NCBI GenBank assembly: GCA_009733745.1
Contig: WNWL01000002.1
Span: 248,001 to 312,000, forward strand
Source of the DNA: Oceanobacillus sp. HTM 045
GTDB lineage: Bacteria; Pseudomonadota; Alphaproteobacteria; Rhodobacterales; Rhodobacteraceae
DNA: 64,000 nucleotides
Direction of reading: 5' to 3'
Made by a program: the position numbers and the translations under genes. A model generated the notes under the pieces. The model did no database searches, was not told the origin of the DNA, and worked only from the letters and a program-made list of their open reading frames with translations. Shown here in pieces: positions 16,686 to 25,693 of the stretch. Position 1 is the first letter of the stretch. Every line of letters starts with the position of its first letter.

Positions 16686-18953
16686 ATGACGACCGACGCG
16701 CACGGCAGGCTCGCTCCCGGCACCCGCCTCCAGGGCGGCGCGTTCGTGGTCGATACCGTGCTCGGCCAGGGCGGCGCGGGCATCACCTACCGCGCCCACC
16801 AGCACGCGCCCCGCCGCCTCGTCGCGATCAAGGAATTCTACCCGCAGGATTTCGTCACCCGCTCCGGCGACGCGGTCGTGCCCGGCGGGCATACCGGGTG
16901 GGAGGAGGTCGGCCAGATCGTCGGCATGTTCCGCCGCGAGGCGGACGCCATCGCCAGCTTCCGGCACCCTTCCATCGTGCAGGTCTACCAGGTGTTCGAG
17001 GAGAACCACACCGTCTACATGGTGCTGGAGTACCTCGACGGCGCGCCGCTCAAGGCCCACATCCCGGCCGAGAGCGAGGCCGCGCTGATGGCCTGGCTCG
17101 ACCCGATCTGCGCCGCGCTCGACATCGTCCACGGCCAGGGCGTGCTCCACCGCGACATCGCCCCCGACAACATCATGATCGAGGCCGACGGGCGGCCGGT
17201 GCTGCTCGACTTCGGCGCGGCCCGGGCGCAGACGCAGGACCGCACCCGCGTCCAGACCAGCCACATGATCTCCAAGCGCGGCTACTCCGCGCCGGAGCAG
17301 TACGTCGCCGGCGCGCACCAGACCCCGGCGACCGACATCTACGCGCTCGGCGCCACCGTCTGGGCGGCGATGACCGGCGCGCCGCCGCCCAGCGCCGACA
17401 TGCGGACCCACGCGCTGCAGAACGGCCGGCCCGACCCGCTGCCCGACCTCGCGAAGGAAGTGGGGCGGCGTTTTTCGCCCGGCCTCGTCACCGCCGTGAC
17501 CCGCGCGCTGGCGCTGCCGATCGACCGCCGCCCGCAATCGGTCGCCGCCTTCCGGGCGCTGGTCGACGCCGGGCGCGGAAACGGTGGCGGCGGCGGCGGG
17601 TTCGGGCGCAAGGCGCTTCTTGGCCTCGTCCTCCTCGCCGCCTGCGCCGCGGCGGTGGACCTCACCGGCCTGCTCGGCCCTTCCCGCCTGCGCGCGCTGG
17701 TCGCCGGCGAGCCGACGCCCACACCAACGCCGACCCCAACACCCACACCAACCCCCACGGCAACGCCCACGCCCAGCCCGTCACCGACCCCTACGCCAAC
17801 TCCCACGCCGACCCCCACACCAACCCCCGGCATCACGCCCACCACGCCGCCGCCTCCGCCGCCCGCGGTCTTCCCCGGCGAGGCGCTGTTCAACGGCGGC
17901 GGCAACGAGGTGTTCTACGCCGCCGACCTGCACCCGCAGGGCGGCATCGTCGCCGCCGGGTCGTCCGACCGGCGCGGCGTCAGCTCCGGCTGGGTGGTCC
18001 GCGCCGGGGCCGATGGCGCGACGCTCTGGGAGGCGCGGGTCGACGCGGCGGTCCGGTTCTACGCCGTCGTCGCCACGCCCGACGGCGGCGCGGTCGCGGC
18101 GGGCGTCGGCCCGGCCCGCGACGGGGTGGTGCGCGCCGTCGCCGTGCGGTTCGACAGCCAGGGCCGCGAGTTCTGGCGCCGCGAGGTCGAGAGCGGCGCG
18201 AATGCCGAGTTCACCGCCATCGTCGCCGCCGCCCGCGGCGGCTTCGCGCTGGCCGGCATGACCGACCGCGACGGCTCCCCCGACGGCTGGATCGTCGGCA
18301 TCGGCGAGGAGGGCCGGGTGGCGTGGGAGACCCGCACCGGTCTCGGCTTCGAGGACGAGTTCCACCGCATCGACGCCCTGCCCGACGGCGGCTACGTGCT
18401 CTCCGGCTTCAGCTCGCTCACCTGGCGCGAGCGCCGCGGCTGGATCCTGCGCACCGACGCCACCGGGCAGACGGTCTGGTCCCGCGTGTTCCACGACCGC
18501 CCCGCCAGCACCCTCTCGGGCGTCGCGGCGATGCCCGATGGCGGCATCGCCGCGGCGGGCGCGCGGGCCGGCGGCGGCGGCAAGGACGCCTGGGTGATCC
18601 GCCTCACCCCCACCGGCGACGTGCTCTGGGAGCAGACCCTAGGCGGCGACGCGGCGGAGGAGTTCCTCTCCGTCGCCGCCCTGCCCGACGGCGGCGTCGC
18701 CGCGGCGGGCTGGCACGGCACGCCCGGCTCCGGCGACGACGACGGCATCGTGCTCCGCCTCGACCCCTCGGGCGGCAGGCTCTGGCTCCGCACGCTGGCG
18801 CGGACCGGGCCGAACGGCTTCCTCGCCGTCCACCCCGCCCCCGGCGGCGCGCTGGTGCTGGCCGGCTATTCCGACACCGACCTCACCGGTTTCGACGGCC
18901 TCGCCACCACGCTGGACGCGGCCGGCCGGGGCACCGCGCCCGGCTGGCGATAG
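16686..18953 (+). CDS. Second membrane Ser/Thr kinase with Thr-Pro linker and propeller-like ectodomain
   Basis: The 755-residue protein starts at ATG 16686 (MTTDAHGRLAPGTRLQGG). Its kinase domain has LGQGGAGITYRA, Lys49 in VAIKE, HRD Asp157 (VLHRDIAPDNIM) and DFG Asp175, the same positions as in the kinase at 6068-8173. A membrane helix (about 308-330) is followed by a long Thr-Pro repeat linker (about 343-389), of the kind that spans a cell wall or periplasm. About seven repeats follow, such as EVFYAADLHPQGGIVAAGSS and GWVVRAGADGATLWEARV, to the end. It is divergent from the peroxiredoxin gene. External sensing with cytoplasmic phosphorylation is inferred. Confidence 0.9.
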   Translation: MTTDAHGRLAPGTRLQGGAFVVDTVLGQGGAGITYRAHQHAPRRLVAIKEFYPQDFVTRSGDAVVPGGHTGWEEVGQIVGMFRREADAIASFRHPSIVQVYQVFEENHTVYMVLEYLDGAPLKAHIPAESEAALMAWLDPICAALDIVHGQGVLHRDIAPDNIMIEADGRPVLLDFGAARAQTQDRTRVQTSHMISKRGYSAPEQYVAGAHQTPATDIYALGATVWAAMTGAPPPSADMRTHALQNGRPDPLPDLAKEVGRRFSPGLVTAVTRALALPIDRRPQSVAAFRALVDAGRGNGGGGGGFGRKALLGLVLLAACAAAVDLTGLLGPSRLRALVAGEPTPTPTPTPTPTPTPTATPTPSPSPTPTPTPTPTPTPTPGITPTTPPPPPPAVFPGEALFNGGGNEVFYAADLHPQGGIVAAGSSDRRGVSSGWVVRAGADGATLWEARVDAAVRFYAVVATPDGGAVAAGVGPARDGVVRAVAVRFDSQGREFWRREVESGANAEFTAIVAAARGGFALAGMTDRDGSPDGWIVGIGEEGRVAWETRTGLGFEDEFHRIDALPDGGYVLSGFSSLTWRERRGWILRTDATGQTVWSRVFHDRPASTLSGVAAMPDGGIAAAGARAGGGGKDAWVIRLTPTGDVLWEQTLGGDAAEEFLSVAALPDGGVAAAGWHGTPGSGDDDGIVLRLDPSGGRLWLRTLARTGPNGFLAVHPAPGGALVLAGYSDTDLTGFDGLATTLDAAGRGTAPGWR

Positions 18954-19496
18954 CTCCCGCCAGGGGCGAGCAGGCCCGCGGAAGACGCACAACCTGGGCG
19001 GTACATCCGCGCGTTTCAGGCGCGCGAGGCGTCAACCAATCATTGCAGAATCGTATCGGCATTGCACACGCCAGACGTGAGTGATACAGTCGATTCCGCG
19101 GCACAGACCGTATCTGCACAGTTTCCCCGACATCGCGACTCCGTGCACGCAGTAAATTTGCCCAACAGGCAAATCCTAATCGTTAATATTTACGTCGAAA
19201 TCCGTTAACCTTTTGTTAACCATTTGTCGTTGTCAGAAGTGAATCACTAATGCGAGGCGATATTTATCGGATTTTATTCGGACAATCACATTCTTGCCCG
19301 ATTTCGGTCGCTCAGTAGCTAACACAACCGAGTGGAGAGCGGCGACACCCCGACGACATGGCAAGAGACATGGCCCGGACCAGGGACCAGCCATTCGGAG
19401 GGACGAGCCAGACCCCTAAGGGACGATTGTTCCCGAAAACTCTCCGCTCTTCATTTTTTGCGTCCTGTCGTGCGCCAGAGAGTTGAGAGGTCACAA
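18954..19496. promoter_or_regulatory. AT-richer tad promoter region
   Basis: These 543 bases hold no gene. The stretch 19150-19300 is markedly AT-rich for this genome and precedes the tadE/tadG pair, so it probably contains their promoter. A CtrA-type site lies at 19205-19220. A short leftward frame (19312-19494) is not supported by context. Confidence 0.55.
19205..19220 (+). promoter_or_regulatory. CtrA-type binding site TTAA-N7-TTAAC
   Basis: The sequence TTAACCTTTTGTTAAC gives TTAA at 19205-19208, seven bases, and TTAAC at 19216-19220, the full alphaproteobacterial CtrA consensus. It lies 277 bp before the tadE start. In Alphaproteobacteria CtrA commonly controls pili, flagella and cell-cycle genes. 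CtrA itself is not in the window. Confidence 0.6.
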
Positions 19497-19928
19497 ATGA
19501 ACAGGAGACGTTCCCCTACCCCACCCCGAACCAGGCCAGGGGGTGGCAGGCTGAGCAGGTTCCTCAGGGACGAGACCGGGTCCGCGACCGTCGAGTTCGT
19601 GCTCTGGGTTCCGCTCTTCGGCTTCCTTCTCGCGCTGATCGCCGACTGCACGATGGTCTTCATGGCCAACGCGCGGATGTGGGATGTCGCCCGCGACACC
19701 ACCCGGCGCATGGCGCTGCGGATCATCACCCCCGAGGAGGCGGAGGACCTGGTCCGCTCGCGCCTCGAGGCCGATGGCCGGACCGTCAGTGTCACCGCCG
19801 AGGACGGCAACGAGGTCGTCGTGTCCATCGCGATGCCGATCGAGGAGGTCAACGTGTTCGGCCCGCTCTCCGGGCTGCTGCCGGGCGACCTCACCGCGCG
19901 CGTCGTCATGCTGCGGGAGCCGATCTGA
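19497..19928 (+). CDS. TadE-like pilus assembly protein
   Basis: The 143-residue protein starts at ATG 19497 behind GAGAGG. It has a short basic/Pro-rich leader, then FLRDETGSATVEFVLWVPLFGF, the TadE pattern, where Glu33 is the conserved glutamate of the pseudopilin-like start and the helix spans about 31-52. The rest is a small extracellular domain. TadE-type proteins are minor pseudopilins of Flp/Tad pili. The stop overlaps the next start (TGATG), so the two are translationally coupled. No flp pilin or tad ATPase gene is in the window. Confidence 0.85.
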   Translation: MNRRRSPTPPRTRPGGGRLSRFLRDETGSATVEFVLWVPLFGFLLALIADCTMVFMANARMWDVARDTTRRMALRIITPEEAEDLVRSRLEADGRTVSVTAEDGNEVVVSIAMPIEEVNVFGPLSGLLPGDLTARVVMLREPI

Positions 19929-21418
19929 TGCGCGGATTCCGTTTCACAAACACCATCCGCACCGCCGCGAAGAGGTTCCTCCGCGACGAGCGCGGCAGCG
20001 CCACCTACTGGGTCCTGTTCTGGACCGTGGGCCTGTTCGCCCTCTCGGGCATCGCCATCGACGGCGCGCAGGCCTGGCGGATGCGCGCCATCCTTCAAGC
20101 CGCGGCCGACGCCTCGGCCCATGCCGGCGTGCTCGCGCTCTCGGAGCGGGGCCGCATCGAGGACGTGATCAACGCCGCCGACCCGACCGAGCTGCTGGTC
20201 GGCGACGACCCGGTCGACGTGGCCCTCGCCATGTCCCAGAGCAACATCTCGCCGGAGGTTCTGGGCGAGGTGCTCACCCGCCGCGACGTGGAGCTGGGCA
20301 CCTGGGACCCGGAGGAGCGCGAGTTCGTCGCCTGGACCGAGGATCCGAACGCCGTGCGCGTGTTCCTCTACCGCGCGCACCGCAACGCCAACCCGGAGCC
20401 CACCTTCCTCGTGCGGCTCGTCGGGCTGGATGCGTGGGACATCGGCGTCTCGTCGGTCGCCTATGCCCAGCCGAGCCCGCGCGCCGAGTGCCCGGACCCG
20501 ATCCTCGCGGCGCAGGCCCGCATCGACGTGCAGACCAACGACGTGTTCGTCGGCATCTGCGTGCTCGCCGACGTGCTTGCCACGGTCGATACCAGCGAGG
20601 AATGGCTGCCCACCGCCGCGGTCGACTTCATCGACGAGCTGATGCTGACCAAGCTCGGCGCGCTGGCCAGCCCCGCCATCCTGGAGCAGGCCGGGCTCTC
20701 CGACCTGATCCACGGCACGACCGACGTGCTGACCGGGGTCACCGGCAGCCTCGGCCTCGGCCTCGGCGAGAGCGGCTCTGGCACCACCGGCCCGATCCCG
20801 CTGGTCGACAAGTGGCTCGGCAGCACCCGGACGGAGCTCGACTTCGACTCGATGATCGCCGACATGAAGGCCGAGGCCGATACCGTGCTCACCCGCGACG
20901 GTCTCGACTTCACCGATCTTCTGGCCGGCGTGAGCTACTACATCGAGTGCGACGCCGGGGAGTTCCTGTCGATCCCCGCCGGCACCGTGCTGCGCGACAC
21001 GACGCTGATCAGCGAATGCCCGATCCGGGTCGATCACGACGTGGACCTGCAGACGACGGTGGTGATCGCCAACCTCAACGCGCTGCGCCATATCGAGCTG
21101 ACGCTGGGCCTGCCCGAAGCGGTCTACCTGACGCGGCCCGACTCCTGCGAGCCGGGCGACGGGGTGCAGATCCTGATCTACGTCAACGCCGAGACCACCG
21201 CCCGCTTCAAGCTGTTCGACGCGGAGGTGTTCCCGCTCGGCGACCTGCTGGTGGCGGCCAACAGCTACGGCGTCGCCGCCGACAGCCCGATCACCCTCGG
21301 GCTCAATCTCGACGTGGTCGGCGACCTGACGCTCGGCGCGATCGTGGAAGACCTGCTCGGCGTGTGCCTCGGGGCGCAGTTCATGCTGAACGTGGACGTC
21401 TACCGATACGCCAACTGA
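19928..21418 (+). CDS. TadG-like Flp pilus assembly protein
   Basis: The 496-residue protein has FLRDERGSATYWVLFWTVGLFALSGIAIDGAQAWRMRAILQAAADASAHAGVLAL, the TadG pattern of an N-terminal helix (about 24-45) followed by Ala/Asp-rich VWA-like precursor sequence. The rest is an exported domain. The start at 19928 overlaps tadE by one base; longer upstream frames are shadows of tadE. TadG-like proteins are surface or periplasmic parts of the Tad secretion apparatus. The call is by N-terminal pattern and gene pairing; the C-terminal half is divergent. Confidence 0.85.
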   Translation: MRGFRFTNTIRTAAKRFLRDERGSATYWVLFWTVGLFALSGIAIDGAQAWRMRAILQAAADASAHAGVLALSERGRIEDVINAADPTELLVGDDPVDVALAMSQSNISPEVLGEVLTRRDVELGTWDPEEREFVAWTEDPNAVRVFLYRAHRNANPEPTFLVRLVGLDAWDIGVSSVAYAQPSPRAECPDPILAAQARIDVQTNDVFVGICVLADVLATVDTSEEWLPTAAVDFIDELMLTKLGALASPAILEQAGLSDLIHGTTDVLTGVTGSLGLGLGESGSGTTGPIPLVDKWLGSTRTELDFDSMIADMKAEADTVLTRDGLDFTDLLAGVSYYIECDAGEFLSIPAGTVLRDTTLISECPIRVDHDVDLQTTVVIANLNALRHIELTLGLPEAVYLTRPDSCEPGDGVQILIYVNAETTARFKLFDAEVFPLGDLLVAANSYGVAADSPITLGLNLDVVGDLTLGAIVEDLLGVCLGAQFMLNVDVYRYAN

Positions 21419-21441
21419 CCCCTGCCGGTGACGGCCGGCAA

Positions 21442-21473
21442 TGGCCCACCCGCCTGACGCAGCGGGTGGGCCA
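21442..21473 (+). terminator. Likely terminator of tadE-tadG
   Basis: Arms TGGCCCACCCGC and GCGGGTGGGCCA with an 8-nt loop form a strong hairpin 24 bp after the tadG stop. It is followed by AAATTCGTT rather than a pure T-run. Confidence 0.65.
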
Positions 21474-21541
21474 AATTCGTTCTGGCCGGAGATTTTCCGG
21501 GGGTTTTCCGGGCGCGGCGCGGCGGGCGCTCGAAACGCCCT

Positions 21542-21680
21542 TTTCACCCTTGGCGGTGAATCGCGGTTCCATTCGGGAAACGGGCGACACCAGCGATCTC
21601 ACGCCCCGTCACCGCCGCATGTCCGCCTGTCACCTGTCCGGCAATGTCACCTCGCCGGGCGATTTCCCGCGGTGACACCA
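21542..21680. repeat. Intergenic repeat element, copy A
   Basis: It begins with the 18-mer TTTCACCCTTGGCGGTGA (21542-21559), identical to 48393-48410, whose arms TCACC/GGTGA form a small hairpin. About 70 to 130 bp later are TGTCAC and GTGACA words (near 21628, 21645 and 21672), as in copies B and C. Confidence 0.7.
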
Positions 21681-21705
21681 CCCGGCGAGGTCGCCAGAAA
21701 ATCCC

Positions 21706-22467
21706 TCAGAACACGTCCTTGCGGCGGCGCACCTCGGCGAAGACGGCGGCGTCGTCGCCGTCCGGCAGGCCGACCGCCTGCTTCACCGGCGTCTCGGTCG
21801 CGCGCAGGAACGGGTTGGTCTCCAGCTCCTCCGCCAGCGTCACCGGCACGATCGGCTCGCCCGCGGCATCCGCCGCCTCGATCCGGGAGATACGGTCCTT
21901 AAGTGCCTGATTCTTCGGCTCAATCGACATCGCGAAGCGGCCGTTGGCCTGGCCGTAATTGTGCCCCGACCAGATCTTCGTGTCGGGCGGCAGGGCCATC
22001 AGCTTGGTCAGGCTGTCCCACATCATCGCGTGGGTGCCCTCGAACACGCGCCCGCAGCCGAGCGCCATCAGGCTGTCGGCGGTGAACACGTCGCGCTCGG
22101 TCGGCAGGTAGAAGGCGATGTGCCCGACCGTGTGGCCGGAGACGTCGAACACCTTCACGTCGGTCTCGCCGAGCTGGAACCGGTCGCCCTCCGCGACCGC
22201 CCGGTCGAGCGGCGGCAGGCGCCCCGCGTCCTTGCCGTGGCCGATCACCTCCGCGCCGTCGCGCAGCGCCTCGACACCAGATGTATGGTCGTCATGGTGG
22301 TGGGTTATCCATATCTGGTCCAGCTTCCAGCCCCGCGCATCCAGCGCGGCGCGGATCGGCGCGACCTCCGGCGCATCCACCAGCGCTACCTTGCCGGACC
22401 CGATGTCGCGGACGAGGTAGGCATAGTTGTCCGACCGGCACGGAACCGTTACGACTTCGACGGGCAT
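21706..22467 (-). CDS. gloB: Hydroxyacylglutathione hydrolase (glyoxalase II)
   Basis: The 253-residue protein has the binuclear metal motif ITHHHDDHTSGVEAL (about residues 54-68), DVFTADSLMALGCGRVFEG and a C-terminal HNYGQANGRFAMSIEP region that binds glutathione. It hydrolyses S-lactoylglutathione to lactate and glutathione, completing methylglyoxal detoxification in the cytoplasm. Length is standard. It is divergent from the methyltransferase at 22532 with 64 bp between the starts, a pairing frequent in Rhodobacteraceae. Confidence 0.96.
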   Translation of the reverse strand: MPVEVVTVPCRSDNYAYLVRDIGSGKVALVDAPEVAPIRAALDARGWKLDQIWITHHHDDHTSGVEALRDGAEVIGHGKDAGRLPPLDRAVAEGDRFQLGETDVKVFDVSGHTVGHIAFYLPTERDVFTADSLMALGCGRVFEGTHAMMWDSLTKLMALPPDTKIWSGHNYGQANGRFAMSIEPKNQALKDRISRIEAADAAGEPIVPVTLAEELETNPFLRATETPVKQAVGLPDGDDAAVFAEVRRRKDVF

Positions 22468-22531
22468 GGCGCATTTCCCCCTGGGCGGCTAGTCTCGCCG
22501 GGATAGATGGGCTGGAAGGCAGGCGAGGGCA

Positions 22532-23293
22532 ATGCATCCCGACGTCGTGCAGCTGAGAAAGTTCTACTACCGCACCCAGCTCGGACGCGCCGCGCAGGCC
22601 GCGATCCGCCAGCAGGTCCGCGCGCTCTGGCCCGACGTGAAGGGCGAGACGGTGGTCGGATTCGGCTTCGCAGCGCCCTTCCTGCGCACCTTCCTGCCCG
22701 AGGCCGCCCGCGTCCTCTGCCTGATGCCGGCCCAGCAGGGCGTCTGCGCCTGGCCGGCGGACGGGCCCAACGTCTCCGCGCTGGTCGAGGAACGGCTCTG
22801 GCCGCTCGCCAACGGCACCGCCGACCGGCTGATCATCGCCCACGGGCTGGAGACCTGCGAGCGCCCCGGCGCGCTTCTGACCGAGATCTGGCGCGTCCTC
22901 GCGCCCGGCGGCAAGGCGGTGTTCATCGTCCCCAACCGCGCAGGCATCTGGGCCCGGCGCGACGCCACGCCGTTCGGCTGGGGCCGGCCCTACACGCTCG
23001 GCCAGCTCGAACGCACGCTGGCCGACAACCGCTTCTCCTCCGACCGCCACGCCGCCGCGCTCTACCAGCCGCCCTCGCACAGCCGTTTCTGGCGGCGGAT
23101 GGGCCCCACTGTGGAGCGCGCGGGCCAGTGGCTCGGCTGGCAGCGCCTCGCGGGCGTGGTGATGGTGGAGGCGACCAAGCTGGTCTTCGCCAAGCCCCGC
23201 ACCGGAACCGCGGTCGCGGCGGACCTGCCCGTGTTCATGCCGGAAGGGCTGAAACCCGCCAACGGGCGGCACGCGGCGCGGCAGCGCCGGTAG
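22532..23293 (+). CDS. Class I SAM-dependent methyltransferase
   Basis: The 253-residue protein starts MHPDVVQLRKFYYRTQLG. Its fold is a Rossmann methyltransferase, with a partial motif I (VVGFGFAAPF, less Gly-rich than usual), a motif near LIIAHGLETCERPGALLTEIWRVLAPGGKAVFIVPN (the methyltransferase_11 post-III region), and a late GWQRLAGVVMVEATKLVF. The substrate is unknown. It is divergent from gloB. Family confidence is good; a methyltransferase gene next to gloB is common in the group. Confidence 0.85.
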   Translation: MHPDVVQLRKFYYRTQLGRAAQAAIRQQVRALWPDVKGETVVGFGFAAPFLRTFLPEAARVLCLMPAQQGVCAWPADGPNVSALVEERLWPLANGTADRLIIAHGLETCERPGALLTEIWRVLAPGGKAVFIVPNRAGIWARRDATPFGWGRPYTLGQLERTLADNRFSSDRHAAALYQPPSHSRFWRRMGPTVERAGQWLGWQRLAGVVMVEATKLVFAKPRTGTAVAADLPVFMPEGLKPANGRHAARQRR

Positions 23294-23305
23294 TCCCGGC
23301 AGCGC

Positions 23306-24463
23306 TCAATCCCCGGACGGGATCTCCGGCGGCCGGTTGTACTCCTTGAAGACGTTGTCGAAGGCGTCCTCCAGCTCGCATTCGAACCGGTCGGCCTCCG
23401 CCCCGTCGCAGATGCAGGTGGACCCCCAGCCATCGGTCCAGTCGCAGCGGTCGGCCACCACGGGCCCGCCGCCGGAACCGCTGCCCGACCCGCCAGACGA
23501 GAAGCCGCCCGAGGAGAACCCGCCGGTTCCCGCCCCCGGCTCGGCCTTCACGAGGATGCCGTCGAAATACTTGCCGCCGCGGTTCATGTTGCGCCGGAGC
23601 TTGCGCACCGCCTCGGCCAGCGTCATGCCCTCGACCAGCACCGTGCGCCCGTCCTCCAGGCTGTCGAGCATCAGGTTGAGGTTGTTGTTGAACGCCTCCA
23701 GCTCCGCCGCGTCGCCAAGCGCCTCCATCTCGTCCTGGTAGGCGAACAGCGCCTCGTTGATCTGGCTCTGGGTGAAGTCGGCGATGGCATAGATGCCGAG
23801 GATGCGCTGGCCGGTCTTGCTGGCCAGCCACTCGGCCATCGCGCCGAACTTGCTGCCGACCGCACCCAGCAGCCGCGACAGCGCGCTCCGCGCCTGCCCC
23901 GCGAGCCCGGCCCGGATCTCGCCGTGGATCGCGCTCTTCAGCGCCGCGCCGCCGCCCGACTGCGACACCGCGTAGGCCGTGTCCAGCGCCATGATGGTGA
24001 ACTGTTCCGGCACCTCGGCGACGATGGTGCTCTGCACCGCCGGAATGCCCGCCGCACCGAGCCGCCCGAGATAGGTCCGGACCGCGTGGATCGAATGGCC
24101 CGGCATGTCGCGGAAGAATTCCTGCGCCGCGCGCCGCACCGCCGGGCTCTCCATCATCACCGCGCCAAGCTCGGCGTTGACCGCCCCGGAGATCGCGCGG
24201 GGATGCGACAGCGCCCGCGCCGAGTAGCCCACCGCCTTGGCGAGAAGGTCGTAGGCCTCGTTCACGACCGCCGCGGGCGGCGCGGTGCCGCCCTCGGTCA
24301 TCATCACGCGAATGAGCCGGATTACCGCGGGATCGGGCTGCACGCCCGCATGGGCCGGGGTCGGCGGCGCGCCGAGGAGGGAAAGGACAACGAGGATCGC
24401 CCCGAAGGTCCCCGGCGCGCGCCGCACGCCACTCATGACCCTTACGAACACCCCACGGAACAT
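23306..24463 (-). CDS. Exported protein of unknown function
   Basis: The 385-residue protein has a signal peptide (about residues 15-40, ending PAHAG). It is Ala/Glu-rich and helical, with no recognised domain. The start could instead be ATG 24436. Near the C-terminus is a Gly/Ser-rich run with two GGFSSGG repeats, followed by a small Cys-containing end (CDWTDGWGSTCICDG...CELEDAF), four Cys that could form disulfides or bind metal. It follows the methyltransferase convergently (12 bp between stops) and lies upstream of hisC, which is divergent. I recognise no family. Confidence 0.75.
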   Translation of the reverse strand: MFRGVFVRVMSGVRRAPGTFGAILVVLSLLGAPPTPAHAGVQPDPAVIRLIRVMMTEGGTAPPAAVVNEAYDLLAKAVGYSARALSHPRAISGAVNAELGAVMMESPAVRRAAQEFFRDMPGHSIHAVRTYLGRLGAAGIPAVQSTIVAEVPEQFTIMALDTAYAVSQSGGGAALKSAIHGEIRAGLAGQARSALSRLLGAVGSKFGAMAEWLASKTGQRILGIYAIADFTQSQINEALFAYQDEMEALGDAAELEAFNNNLNLMLDSLEDGRTVLVEGMTLAEAVRKLRRNMNRGGKYFDGILVKAEPGAGTGGFSSGGFSSGGSGSGSGGGPVVADRCDWTDGWGSTCICDGAEADRFECELEDAFDNVFKEYNRPPEIPSGD

Positions 24464-24583
24464 GTCCTACAATAGCCCAGATAGCCCCCATGCACAAACC
24501 CGCAGGCAAGCTCGGACTGGCATGGCGCCGAGAAAGACTGTAAGCAGCCGCAAACGAGCCACAGGCTGCGGGACAGCGAGAAA

Positions 24584-25693
24584 ATGACGACCCACGCCAC
24601 CATCCTGCCCCGCGCGGGCATCCTCGACATTGCGCCCTACAAGGGCGGCGAAAGCTCCGTTCCCGGCGCCAACCGGGTCTACAAGCTGTCGTCGAACGAG
24701 AACCCGCTCGGCCCCTCGCCCAAGGCAGTCGAGGCCTACCGCGCCGCGTCCGACACGCTGGCCTCCTACCCCGACGGCGGCGCGACCGCGCTCCGCCGCG
24801 CGATCGCCGATGTGCACGGCATCGACGCCGGGCGCATCGTCTGCGGCGCCGGGTCGGACGAGCTGATCGCGCTGCTCTGCCGGGCCTATGCCGGGCCGGG
24901 CGACGAGGTGCTCTACTCCGAGCACGGCTTCCTGATGTACGCGATCAACGCCCGCATCGCCGGGGCCGCGACCGTGGTCGCGAAGGAGACTGCCTACACC
25001 GCCAGCGTCGACGCCATGCTCGCTGCCTGCACCGACGCGACGCGGCTGGTCTTCATCGCCAACCCGAACAACCCGACCGGCACGCTGCTGCCCAGCGCCG
25101 AGATCGCCCGGCTGGCCGAGGGAATCCCGCCGAAGGCCCTGCTGGTGCTCGACTCGGCCTATGCCGAATGCGTGCGCGAGCCGGACTACGATGCCGGCGA
25201 GAAGCTGGTGGACGCGCGCGACAACGTCGTGATGCTGCGCACCTTCTCCAAGGTCTACGGCCTCGCCGCGCTCCGCCTCGGCTGGGCCTACGGGCCGGAG
25301 CACGTCGTCTCGGTGCTGAACCGGGTGCGCGGGCCGTTCAACGTCACCGCCGCGGCGCTGGCCGCGGGCGAGGCGGCGATGCGCGACCGCGACTGGATCG
25401 AGCATTGCGTCATCACCAACGAGGTCTGGCGCGGCTGGCTGGAGAAGGAGATCACCGCCGCCGGGCTGACCGTGACGCCGAGCCACGCCAACTTCATCCT
25501 CGTCCACTGCCCGGCCGAGGGGCCGCACACCGCACCCGCGCTCGACGCCGCGCTCCGCGCCCGCGGGGTGATCGCGCGGCGGGTCGACGGCTACGGCCTG
25601 CCCAACTCGCTCCGCATCACCGTGGGCGACGAGGAGGCCTGCCGCGCCGTGGCGGGGGCCGTGCGCGGCTTCATGGCCGGGGTAACGGCGTGA
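24584..25693 (+). CDS. hisC: Histidinol-phosphate aminotransferase
   Basis: The 369-residue PLP enzyme (fold type I) has LSSNENPLGPSPKAVEAYR, FIANPNNPTGTLLP, VLDSAYAECV and the PLP lysine in LRTFSKVYGLAALRLGW. HisC transaminates imidazole acetol phosphate with glutamate in histidine synthesis; enzymes of this family also act on aromatic amino acids, which suits its coupling to tyrC (4-bp GTGA overlap). ATG at 24584 is preceded by GCGAG. The function in aromatic rather than histidine synthesis cannot be decided from this sequence. Confidence 0.93.
   Translation: MTTHATILPRAGILDIAPYKGGESSVPGANRVYKLSSNENPLGPSPKAVEAYRAASDTLASYPDGGATALRRAIADVHGIDAGRIVCGAGSDELIALLCRAYAGPGDEVLYSEHGFLMYAINARIAGAATVVAKETAYTASVDAMLAACTDATRLVFIANPNNPTGTLLPSAEIARLAEGIPPKALLVLDSAYAECVREPDYDAGEKLVDARDNVVMLRTFSKVYGLAALRLGWAYGPEHVVSVLNRVRGPFNVTAAALAAGEAAMRDRDWIEHCVITNEVWRGWLEKEITAAGLTVTPSHANFILVHCPAEGPHTAPALDAALRARGVIARRVDGYGLPNSLRITVGDEEACRAVAGAVRGFMAGVTA

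Larger units (their letters stand above)
21419..21705. other. tadG-gloB intergenic region with terminator and repeat copy A
   Basis: A perfect 12-bp hairpin at 21442-21473 (TGGCCCACCCGC with its complement, 8-nt loop) followed by AAATTCGT is a likely terminator of the tad pair. It is followed by repeat copy A (21542-21680). No gene is seen. Confidence 0.6.
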
